Source: Icerya purchasi
Lineage: Eukaryota; Arthropoda; Insecta; Hemiptera; Monophlebidae
NCBI GenBank assembly: GCA_039619475.1
Contig: CM077115.1
Coordinates: 486,969,352 to 487,033,351, forward strand
Reading direction: 5' to 3'
DNA: 64,000 nt
Part shown: one piece after another, positions 35,883 through 43,525 of the stretch
Layout of the letters: every line of letters starts with the position of its first letter
Position numbering within the stretch: the stretch's first letter is position 1
Position numbers and translations under genes: made by a program
The notes under the pieces: generated by a model
Database searches by the model: none
What the model was told of the DNA's origin: nothing
Seen by the model: the letters and a program-made list of their open reading frames with translations, nothing else

Positions 35883-36582
35883 CTTCAATCACTATAAACT
35901 CATCGAAACCACGACGAAACCGTCCTTTATATAGTTCACTCTCCTTATCAATCACCAAGAAACCGTGTTTATTCTTCCAACATGTTTTACAAATTTTTTT
36001 AAAAGTTTTAAACGGACACATACCATTAACATGTTCATCGTATATGTGACGTATATTTATATCATCTTGAGCAAATACAAGTATGAAATTAGCATTATCT
36101 CGTATCATATGTTTAGGAATCATTACATACGTTTGACACAAGTAGAAACAATCTACGTTTTTATGTCGACCCATCGAAAAATATTGTTGCACAACAGGTT
36201 GAACTCTGCACGTCGGTATATCATCAAATATAAATATCGAATTTGGATTAATCGTATCAGGTGTTATTAAATTTAGATCATCGGAAAATGTTTGATAACC
36301 AATGTTAGGCGTAGACTTGTATATCGCATCTAACAATTTATATTTCGGTTGATATAAAGAAGTACTGTAAATGTAGACATTTTCATAACGCAATCCATTC
36401 GAATGTGTTAATAATGTGAATAATGAATTTGTTTTTCCACACCCGCTCGGACCGATAATTAAACATCTTATATTATTCGGAAACAATGAACCGTGTTTAT
36501 TACGCACTGATGTGTCACTAGGTTCTACCAATGACAACGCATTATTTATAGGCAATATAGTTGACTGCTTTTCAATTTTCAT
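35860..36582 (-). CDS. genome-packaging ATPase (FtsK/HerA type)
   Basis: 240 residues. It pumps the DNA genome into capsids using ATP. Walker A is GPSGCGKT at residues 44-51, Walker B is IFIFDD at 116-121, and a polar Gln sits at about 150 (FYLCQTY). A Cys/His segment follows (HVNGMCPF, then CKTCWKNKHGF), as is common in Polinton ATPases. The length is normal for the family. It is the first gene of the leftward block, starting 120 bases from the divergent minor capsid gene. Confidence 0.93.
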   Translation of the reverse strand: MKIEKQSTILPINNALSLVEPSDTSVRNKHGSLFPNNIRCLIIGPSGCGKTNSLFTLLTHSNGLRYENVYIYSTSLYQPKYKLLDAIYKSTPNIGYQTFSDDLNLITPDTINPNSIFIFDDIPTCRVQPVVQQYFSMGRHKNVDCFYLCQTYVMIPKHMIRDNANFILVFAQDDINIRHIYDEHVNGMCPFKTFKKICKTCWKNKHGFLVIDKESELYKGRFRRGFDEFIVIEDEKDGEE

Positions 36583-36702
36583 TATAACTTATTTATTCAC
36601 GTAATAAACAACAACTAAAAGGTATAAATACACGTTTATACACATGTAAACCTCGAAAAAATTTAGTGAAAAAAAGTATATATATAGAAAAATAATTTTG
36701 AA
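36583..36702. promoter_or_regulatory. divergent intergenic promoter region
   Basis: 120 bases separate the leftward ATPase block from the rightward capsid block. They contain TATAAATA at 36623-36630 and GTATATATATAG at about 36677-36688, the latter about 15 bases before the capsid-block ATG. It presumably drives both blocks. This is inferred from layout and TATA-like words only. Confidence 0.4.
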
Positions 36703-37575
36703 ATGGCGAGAAAACAAAGAAAACAGCGAAACGTTAAAGCGTTAAAAAAGAGTAAAAAGTGTGGTCGCGGTATCGGTACTGTATTAAATAGAGTTATAGA
36801 TAAGCTTCCGTTGCAATTACATTATCCGGGCTATAATTATTTAGGACCCGGTACAAAGTTAGATCGTCAACTAAGTCGCGGTATAACCGGTATAAACCCA
36901 CTGGATGAGGCTGCTAAAGAACACGATATAGCATATAGTAAATATTCGGATAATAAAAATCGCGCTGAAGCGGATAAAATATTAGAAAATAAAGCTTGGG
37001 AACGTGTTAAAGCATCGGATAGCAGTTTCGGTGAGAAAGCGGCTGCTTGGATAACAACAAACGCTATGAAAGTAAAACGTAAATTAGGCGGTAGATATCG
37101 TCGTCGCGGTAAAAAACAAGCGGGGAAACGAAGAACCAAATCAAAATCCTCAAAAGGAAAAAATGTATATTTCAGAGACGTGTTAAATGTGGCGCGGAAG
37201 GCTGTTCGTAAAGAAAAACCCCTCCGAGGACGAATGAAAAGAGCGATTAAAGCAGTTAAAAAATTAAACCCTACAGTAGCTGATAGTGAAAATGTTCGAA
37301 TTATTCCAATTAACAAAACTGGAGGAGCTCTCCCCCTTATACCGTTATTAGCTGGTATTGCTACATTAGGAGGAATTTCATCATCTGTATCATCAATAGC
37401 AAAAGCGGTGAAAGATGTAAATGAGGCTAGAAAAAGTTTTAAATCAGGAAAGGGTCTACAAATTGATAAAAAGATCGGGAAAGGTCTTTATTTACGACCA
37501 TACAGAAACGGTCTTGGTTTATATTTGGCTCCATATAGTGGCAATGCGGGACGTAATCAGTTTTTTCGAGGTTAA
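36703..37575 (+). CDS. minor capsid protein with phospholipase A2 motif
   Basis: 290 residues. A parvovirus VP1-like phospholipase A2 domain lies at about 38-110. The calcium loop is YLGPGT (46-51) and the catalytic pair is H74-D75 within DEAAKEHDIAYSKY. In parvoviruses this activity breaches the endosomal membrane. A strongly basic stretch follows (about 122-150), then a hydrophobic segment (about 206-235, ALPLIPLLAGIATLGGI), and repeated GLYLRPY/GLYLAPY words near the C-terminus that resemble the core or membrane-active proteins of Polintons. Frame intact. Known relatives in Polintons make the family call fairly safe, while the enzymatic activity is inferred from the conserved pair. Confidence 0.85.
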   Translation: MARKQRKQRNVKALKKSKKCGRGIGTVLNRVIDKLPLQLHYPGYNYLGPGTKLDRQLSRGITGINPLDEAAKEHDIAYSKYSDNKNRAEADKILENKAWERVKASDSSFGEKAAAWITTNAMKVKRKLGGRYRRRGKKQAGKRRTKSKSSKGKNVYFRDVLNVARKAVRKEKPLRGRMKRAIKAVKKLNPTVADSENVRIIPINKTGGALPLIPLLAGIATLGGISSSVSSIAKAVKDVNEARKSFKSGKGLQIDKKIGKGLYLRPYRNGLGLYLAPYSGNAGRNQFFRG

Positions 37576-37577
37576 TT

Positions 37578-37964
37578 CTAAGTAACAGAGCATTAACAAA
37601 TTTCGATATTTTATTTTACGCGAAAAAATTAAGAGTTCCAAATTTTAGAGGAGTTTACGATCGCGATGGATTGCCTACCAAACCTAAGAAAAATGAGTGT
37701 GCGATTGTTAATATGGATTCGCAAAAAGGTCCAGGAACTCATTGGACCGCCTACAGAAAATACGGTAGCCGTACAGAATATTTCGATAGTTATGGAAATT
37801 TATCTCCCTCCGCAGAGTTAGTTAAATATTTACATAAATACGATCCAAAGATTGAAATTCTATACAACAGACGTGTGTATCAACGTTATAATTCGGTTAA
37901 TTGCGGAGAACTATGTTTGCGATTTCTAACAAATACGTTACCTGCCCCATTTGGAGTTCAATGA
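37578..37964 (+). CDS. adenain-like cysteine protease, no ATG start
   Basis: The maturation protease cuts capsid precursors. Counting from 37578, the catalytic residues are H55 (GTHWTAY), D70 (YFDSYG), the oxyanion Gln102 and Cys109 (NSVNCGELC). The Gln-to-Cys spacing is as in adenain. Family-like sequence begins immediately after the stop of the phospholipase gene (LSNRALTNFDILFYAKK), but no ATG exists in frame between that stop and the catalytic core. The frame is open back into the preceding gene. Either initiation is non-AUG, or ribosomes shift frame near the T6 run at 37561-37566, or the start codon has been lost. The C-terminus is short (128 residues in all). Confidence 0.85.
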   Translation, partial: LSNRALTNFDILFYAKKLRVPNFRGVYDRDGLPTKPKKNECAIVNMDSQKGPGTHWTAYRKYGSRTEYFDSYGNLSPSAELVKYLHKYDPKIEILYNRRVYQRYNSVNCGELCLRFLTNTLPAPFGVQ

Positions 37965-38114
37965 TGTTTTCATTAGTATATAAGCACGTGCGATTGTAAT
38001 TTTTTTCGATTATTTTAGATATTAGTTTTAATTTCGAATACAATATTTTTTAAAAATATTTCGTGTTATTATTATTTTTTGTTTATTTCAATTTGTGTAA
38101 AAACCGATACGGTC

Positions 38115-38831
38115 ATGTCATACTTATTTCAATTAAGCGGTAAAAAAGGTAATTTGACCAGTAACGTGTATCCACCACTATTATTATCGAATAATCGTCA
38201 GTGGAGTATCGGATTAGTATCGTTAACAACATACCATTCTATACATAATATCACGTCGGAATGCAATACATTGTATTATTACGATTCTGCATTGGCAGTT
38301 GAAAGAAACGAATCCCCGAAATCTATTACATTACCTAGTGGATGTTGCGAAGTGGAAGATATTGAAGAATACTTACGAGAGCATTTAGATGATGGTATTA
38401 TTATAAAAGGTGATGAAAGAACGTTAAAGTGTGTTATACAGAGTAAATATTACATACAATTTACCGGACCGCGGAGTATTGGTCCACTATTAGGGTTTGA
38501 TGGTATGACAAATGTTTTACCCCCACAAATGAATCATACAAGTCATAACACTGTACAGATTACACCGATAAATATATTAAATGTTTATTGTAATATAGCA
38601 ACAGGTGGATATACAAATGGAGCATCATCTCATCTCATTTATAGTTTTCCTTTAAATATAGCACCTGGATATAAAATTTCTGAAAATCCAAAAACGATCA
38701 TTTATTTACCCGTAAGTACAGACTACATATCGGAGTTAAATGTATATATAAAGGATCAAAACGGGAATATCGTTGATTTTGCTAGTGAAGATTTAATTAT
38801 AAATTTACATCTAACTAGTTCTTCGTCTTAA
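38115..38831 (+). CDS. minor capsid (penton-type) protein
   Basis: 238 residues from the ATG at 38115 (MSYLFQLSGKK). The open frame extends upstream to 38079 without ATG. The Polinton minor capsid protein forms a single jelly roll at capsid vertices. The sequence is rich in beta-strand patterns, with the family-like SNVYPPLLLSNNRQWSIGLV near the start, a GPLLGFDG turn in the middle and a TDYISELNVYIKDQNGNIVDF strand pair at the end. It lies between protease and major capsid genes, the usual place. The assignment rests on position, size and this pattern. Confidence 0.78.
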   Translation: MSYLFQLSGKKGNLTSNVYPPLLLSNNRQWSIGLVSLTTYHSIHNITSECNTLYYYDSALAVERNESPKSITLPSGCCEVEDIEEYLREHLDDGIIIKGDERTLKCVIQSKYYIQFTGPRSIGPLLGFDGMTNVLPPQMNHTSHNTVQITPINILNVYCNIATGGYTNGASSHLIYSFPLNIAPGYKISENPKTIIYLPVSTDYISELNVYIKDQNGNIVDFASEDLIINLHLTSSSS

Positions 38832-38858
38832 TAAAAATATATTAATATCAATTTTAAA

Positions 38859-39017
38859 ATGCCGCTCATATACACTAATAGAAGTATATATAAACGTGTT
38901 CAAACGCCGTTTCGAGCTGAAAAAAAATATATAAATAGAGGAAAAAAGAAGAAATTGTTGAGTAGAAAAAGTATTAGTGTACTAAAGTCGTTGGGTTATA
39001 ACGTGTTGATTAAGTAA
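38859..39017 (+). CDS. small basic protein between minor and major capsid genes
   Basis: 52 residues starting MPLIYTNRSIYKRV, with the core basic run NRGKKKKLL and ending LKSLGYNVLIK. The ATG is 27 bases after the minor capsid stop, and the stop is 29 bases before the major capsid ATG. Roughly a third of residues are Lys or Arg, as in adenovirus core peptides. The tight spacing and complete frame argue that it is real. Function inferred only: DNA condensation or capsid cementing. Confidence 0.6.
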   Translation: MPLIYTNRSIYKRVQTPFRAEKKYINRGKKKKLLSRKSISVLKSLGYNVLIK

Positions 39018-39046
39018 GAAAAAATATTAGTTTGATATAGTTTGCA

Positions 39047-40282
39047 ATGGAACATATATTACAAATTGATTCTGCAAATGCAGTTATTGACGAAACAATA
39101 GCGGCTTACGAAATACATACACATAAACCATACGCAAGTTCAAGATTTGGTGCTGGTGATGAAATACGTATACCTGTTCAGCAAAAAGATGTTATTACTT
39201 TACCATCAGAAAGTTACTTACTTCTACAAGGCACAGTTTCACCGTCAGTAGATTTTTCAATGAATGGACCTTTATTTCTATTCACAGAGCTACGCTACGA
39301 AATTAATGGAACTATTATAGAATGTGTACGGCAACCTGGAATTACAACTCTTGCACGTAGATTATTATGTTCGGAGAATATCAAATCAGATTACAACTAC
39401 AGTACATGCGCTCTAAATACAGAAGAATTGAAAGTATTTACACGAGAAATTACTGATACATCAAGTCCCTCAACATCATTAGGTGCCGGAGCTAAATTAT
39501 TGTTGGAATTTCAGTTTATTATTCCTTTACGCTACATATTCAGTTTTGCAGAAGATTATAGACGTGCAATCGTACATGCAACACAAGAAATTATTCTCAT
39601 CCGTGCAAACAATGATAAAAATGGATTTACTGCAACAGCTGATAAGACAATTAATGTAACATTTCAAACCATTGCCTGGCAACTACCTTTTGTTAAACTG
39701 AGTGATCGAGCAAAAATATCTTTACTTAATCGAATAAAGAAAATAAAACAAGCACCTATACAATTTAGAGCGTGGTCTCTTTCACATCAACCATCTTTAC
39801 CCACCATTTCCGAGCATAGCTGGGTAATCAAATCAACTTCCACTGTAGAACGTCCTCGCTTCATCATTATTGGATTCCAGACGAATAAACAAAATGATTT
39901 AACCAAGGATGCCTCTACATTTGATCATATTAATGTAACTGAGATTTGTGCGTACATAAATTCAACAAGGTATCCTTATGAAGTGATGAATTTAGATTTT
40001 GAACGGAAAAGATTTGGTAATCTGTACTTGTTATATGCGAATTTTCAAACAATGTATTATGGAAAGGACCCACCACATCCTGCAGTTAGTGTAGATTCAT
40101 TTCTCAGTAAATATCCGCTTTTTATTATACCGTGTAATTTTCAAAATGAACTCTTAAATGACGGTAGTCCGTTACAGATTAGAGTGGATTTTAAGACTCG
40201 TGATAACGTACCTGCAAACACTTCATGCTACGCGCTTATAATACATGATAAAACAACCGGTTATAACGTGCTCGAATTGTAA
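39047..40282 (+). CDS. double jelly-roll major capsid protein
   Basis: 411 residues. It forms the pseudo-hexameric capsomers of the icosahedral shell. Typical features of Polinton/adintovirus capsid proteins are present. The N-terminal strand block has RIPVQQKDVITLPSESYLLL followed by LFLFTELRYEINGTII, and the central part has FIIPLRYIFSFAEDY. The second jelly roll includes RPRFIIIGFQTNKQND, then the block ICAYINSTRYPYEVMNLDF, and YYGKDPPHP. The length is slightly shorter than many family members but covers both jelly rolls. The start at 39047 is the first ATG. The intact frame supports a recently functional capsid gene. Confidence 0.92.
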   Translation: MEHILQIDSANAVIDETIAAYEIHTHKPYASSRFGAGDEIRIPVQQKDVITLPSESYLLLQGTVSPSVDFSMNGPLFLFTELRYEINGTIIECVRQPGITTLARRLLCSENIKSDYNYSTCALNTEELKVFTREITDTSSPSTSLGAGAKLLLEFQFIIPLRYIFSFAEDYRRAIVHATQEIILIRANNDKNGFTATADKTINVTFQTIAWQLPFVKLSDRAKISLLNRIKKIKQAPIQFRAWSLSHQPSLPTISEHSWVIKSTSTVERPRFIIIGFQTNKQNDLTKDASTFDHINVTEICAYINSTRYPYEVMNLDFERKRFGNLYLLYANFQTMYYGKDPPHPAVSVDSFLSKYPLFIIPCNFQNELLNDGSPLQIRVDFKTRDNVPANTSCYALIIHDKTTGYNVLEL

Positions 40283-40365
40283 ATAGAAAAATTATAAAAG
40301 AATGCTGTTCGATATTTTGCTTTTAGTATTATGTTGAATGTGTTTCAGTAATGTTCTTTAAAGTT

Positions 40366-40459
40366 GTAAGTTAAATTTTTGTTTTTACACGATTGTATTT
40401 ATTTTTAATTAATAAAGTTTTTATTTCGTTAAGTTTTCTCTTTCTGTTTTCCACTGCAG
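40366..40459 (+). other. candidate 94-bp intron in the leader of the next gene
   Basis: A consensus donor GTAAGT at 40366 and a pyrimidine-rich acceptor (CTCTTTCTGTTTTCCACTGCAG ends at 40459) lie just upstream of the ATG at 40468. The open frame through this stretch encodes a hydrophobic run but has no ATG, so I read it as a spliced leader rather than a signal peptide. Confidence 0.45.
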
Positions 40460-40467
40460 TAAGTAGT

Positions 40468-41379
40468 ATGCATGAAGTAATAATTGATTTCCAGTGTTTT
40501 AAAAATAATGATAACGCATACATTATTAAAGAGCTTGTGATATTAGCTTTAAATGGAGAAATAAAATTTCATCGAGTTTACAAACCACCGATTGATTGGA
40601 ATATATTAACCAGTAGTAAAAGACGTACAAATTTATGGCTCACACGAAATTATCATTCAATCCCATGGAACGCTGGAGATTCCAATTATAGAAATATATC
40701 TATAGATTTGGAAAATGTTTTAATTAGTTTACAACCTTTAAAAATTTATGTTAAAGGAGATTCCAAAATTGAAACTATATGGGAAAAACTAATGATAACG
40801 TCGCTTACGGATTATAAAATAATTAACTTAGAAACACGTTACAGTATGCCGAATTTGAGAAATTTAAATAATAAGTACAATGCTATAGCGAGTACTGTAA
40901 AATGTGACGCACACACTGATGGACGACTTAATGTATGCTCATTAAAAAACGCATTTATAATGATGAAATGGTATGATATGAATGTTAGACCTAAACAACA
41001 AGCGATACAGAAGGCTGCTGCAGAAACATTAGTTTCCTTGTGCCCAGATAAAATTTGTGATTTTTATGATAAATTACCTGAATCATTAAGGAAAAACGAA
41101 GATATTAAAAAATGTTTGCCGTGTTTTAAGCATCATAGATTTGATATACCAGATTCATTACCACTCAGTGCAGCTCATCCTACCTTAATTAAAGATTGTA
41201 AACAGTGTAGACGTAAAAATGTAACAGATTTTTTGCGAGATATGTGCCCGGAAACTTTAGAAAAAGATTTTAATAATGGAGATCAAATAATTTTAGAAGA
41301 AAATATAGTTTACGATTGTGATGATTCTGAATCTACAACAATTCCAATTTCAGCTCATAAATTATATTTATCTTTTTAA
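40468..41379 (+). CDS. paralogue 1 of a tandem pair, unknown, possible exonuclease-like fold
   Basis: 303 residues from the ATG at 40468 (MHEVIIDFQCF). It is clearly related to the next gene. Shared blocks are KELVILALNG/TELAMLAIDG, VYKPP/LYKPS, a W-L/Y-R-N-x-PW segment, IYVKGDSK/IYMHGDCK, INLE/INLT and a C-x2-H to CSLKNAFIMMKWY block. Similar patterns occur in uncharacterised arthropod proteins. The initial D-x-E/Q (here D7, Q9) and the C-x-L-x-N-x8-W helix faintly recall DEDD exonucleases, but I do not see a full catalytic set. C-terminal Cys/His pairs (CLPCFKHH, CKQCRR) may bind metal. Cytosolic, with no signal from the ATG. Confidence 0.75.
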   Translation: MHEVIIDFQCFKNNDNAYIIKELVILALNGEIKFHRVYKPPIDWNILTSSKRRTNLWLTRNYHSIPWNAGDSNYRNISIDLENVLISLQPLKIYVKGDSKIETIWEKLMITSLTDYKIINLETRYSMPNLRNLNNKYNAIASTVKCDAHTDGRLNVCSLKNAFIMMKWYDMNVRPKQQAIQKAAAETLVSLCPDKICDFYDKLPESLRKNEDIKKCLPCFKHHRFDIPDSLPLSAAHPTLIKDCKQCRRKNVTDFLRDMCPETLEKDFNNGDQIILEENIVYDCDDSESTTIPISAHKLYLSF

Positions 41380-41998
41380 TTGTAATTTTTTCATATTTTA
41401 GTTGTAAATTTTTGTTTTTTAAAACTTTTTACTTATATTTTTTTCGTATTTGAGTTGTAAATTTTTGAATAAATGTATATATAATTTTCAAAATGAGTAT
41501 TTTTTTCTTTTTCTTCTTCCGCGCTAACATACATAGTTTATATTTAATGTTGAAATGGAACACAAATTATTATACTTATAAATAATATTAGTAAATTGTA
41601 TGAATGAAAATATAACACGTTACATGCTAATAACTTAAAATAACTCGTTTAAGACATAGAGAAAGTTTATCGCTTGGAGATATTCTAAATGAGGAATAAA
41701 CCTTGTCTAATTAGCGTAATGTGTTCAAAATAGTAACAAATTATTGACATGTTGAAAATCTAATGAGTTTTAAATGATTCGTTCGACATATTTATATTCC
41801 TCGAAAAAGGGGAAATCGCTAACAACGGTTGTTAAATAATGAGTATATGATGGTGACTTGTTTTAATTTTTGCTTCAAAGTTAAAGTCTATATAACTAAC
41901 AGCATTAAACCGTTTTCAATCAGTTTAAGTTTTACTCAAAACATTACATTAAGTTACTGTGTTTGATACGATTGTTTGTGTTGTCTTTAAGTCACAAA
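41380..41998. other. 3' region of paralogue 1, copied after paralogue 2
   Basis: This gap contains GAATAAATGTATATATAATT (about 41467), a TTC-rich tract and a GAACACA-ATTATAC segment (about 41555). Very similar words in the same order occur after paralogue 2 (42919-43070). The two genes were thus duplicated together with their 3' untranslated regions. The AATAAA is a plausible polyadenylation signal. No gene seen. Confidence 0.7.
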
Positions 41999-42811
41999 AT
42001 GTCTGCTAATTTTTATACATTGAACGTAACTCATGGTTTTTTCTTGGACGTTGAACGATTTACGTTACAAAATGAACATTATGAAGTTACCGAATTAGCA
42101 ATGCTCGCCATCGATGGCAAGCAAAATTTACACACTTTATATAAACCTTCGCAACGGGCATTTGCAGAGCTTGAACACTACTTTCAAGGAGATAAAGTGA
42201 AGGCCTATTGGCAGTATCGCAACAATCCGTGGAATTATAAAGTCAGAGATATCACTCATCTCGGAAGTGATTTAGGAATGATGAATGAAAAGAATAAAAA
42301 AACACAAATCTACATGCATGGGGATTGTAAAAATATACCATGGATGTTACATTTAATCAAATCTCAGAATTTACCATCCGAAATTATTAACTTAACAAGT
42401 GATTACGGGATGTCATCTCTAGCAGAGTTACATAAGCAGTTCAAGAATAGTATGGAAATTATTCAATGTGATTTTCATAATAATGGAAGTGACGAGAGCT
42501 TGTGTGTATTAAACAAAATGATGTTAATGAAGAAGTGGTTCGATCATATTGTCAAACCGTTTATGGAAGAAACAACGCGGGATAGTATTATTCAACTTTT
42601 GCAACAGACACCACCAGAAGTAGTGTTAGCAAGATTTGGTGAAAAAATTGTAGATTATTATGAATATTTACCACCTGCTACACTCATGAATAATAAAGTA
42701 CGGCCCCATTTACCATGTAACCAACATTTTCATCAAAGCTCAGATAAATATGTATTGGGTAAAGATTGTTCCATATGTCGTTATGAAATGCCAAAAATTT
42801 TTAAAATATGA
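41999..42811 (+). CDS. paralogue 2 of a tandem pair, unknown, possible exonuclease-like fold
   Basis: 270 residues from the ATG at 41999 (MSANFYTLNVTHGFFLDVE). It shares the block order of paralogue 1 at low identity. Here the first acidic pair is intact as D17-V-E19, where paralogue 1 has D-F-Q. The middle block is CDFHNNG, then SLCVLNKMMLMKKWF (about 157-181). The C-terminus has two Cys/His pairs (CNQHFH, CSICRY). It is shorter at the C-terminus than paralogue 1. I do not know its function. The retained acidic pair makes it the better candidate for any nuclease-like activity, which is inference. Confidence 0.75.
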   Translation: MSANFYTLNVTHGFFLDVERFTLQNEHYEVTELAMLAIDGKQNLHTLYKPSQRAFAELEHYFQGDKVKAYWQYRNNPWNYKVRDITHLGSDLGMMNEKNKKTQIYMHGDCKNIPWMLHLIKSQNLPSEIINLTSDYGMSSLAELHKQFKNSMEIIQCDFHNNGSDESLCVLNKMMLMKKWFDHIVKPFMEETTRDSIIQLLQQTPPEVVLARFGEKIVDYYEYLPPATLMNNKVRPHLPCNQHFHQSSDKYVLGKDCSICRYEMPKIFKI

Positions 42812-43177
42812 TTTTTTTCTTGTTTCAAAAACAGTTTTTTAAATTTGTTTCTTATTTAATTTTCAATTTTTAAATCTTTTTGATTATAATTTTTTATATT
42901 TTAGTTGTAAATTTTTTTTGAATAAATGTATATATAATTTACAAAATGAAATGAGTTTTCATTTTTCTTCTTCTTCTTCATTGCAACTTTATTCCTTTTC
43001 TTTATCAACCTGTTTAGTTTATGTTTAATTTTGAAACAGAACACATATTATACATATGAATAATAATGTTAATTTGAAATAAACACATGAATAAACCAAA
43101 AAATAGGAAAAATGTATTTGAAATAATATACATTCGGTACACACACACACACACACACACATGTTAAAGAAAAACAA

Positions 43178-43525
43178 GTACGTGTAAAAATGTATACAGA
43201 AAAAAGACATATAAAAAATATATATACATGAAAAAATATTTTTAAAAAATTTACAAAGACGATACATCTGAAATAAAAAAAAAATTTTAAACACAAGATA
43301 ACCTGAAATCGGTAAAACTATATGCAAAAAGAAAAAAACAAGTATACATAAAAACGTATACAAAAAAATATTTAAAAAAGAAATTACGAAAACGGCATAT
43401 CTATAGAATGAAAAAAAATTTTAAACACAATAATAACCTGAAATCGGTAAAAATATATACAAAAAGGAAAACAGGTACACATAAAAATATATACAAAAAA
43501 AAAAAAAAAAAAGAAATTACAAATT
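43178..43525. repeat. tandem repeat, about 127-bp unit, with CA microsatellite beside it
   Basis: About two and a half imperfect copies of a roughly 127-bp AT-rich unit, recognisable by ATAACCTGAAATCGGTAAAA and by TATACAAAAAAATA-like words, fill the space between paralogue 2 and the polymerase stop. A (CA)n tract precedes it at 43139-43162. Confidence 0.7.

Noticed and set aside
40393..40467. Signal-peptide-like N-terminal extension of paralogue 1
   Set aside because: No ATG exists in it, and it ends in a polypyrimidine tract with CAG, which fits an intron better.
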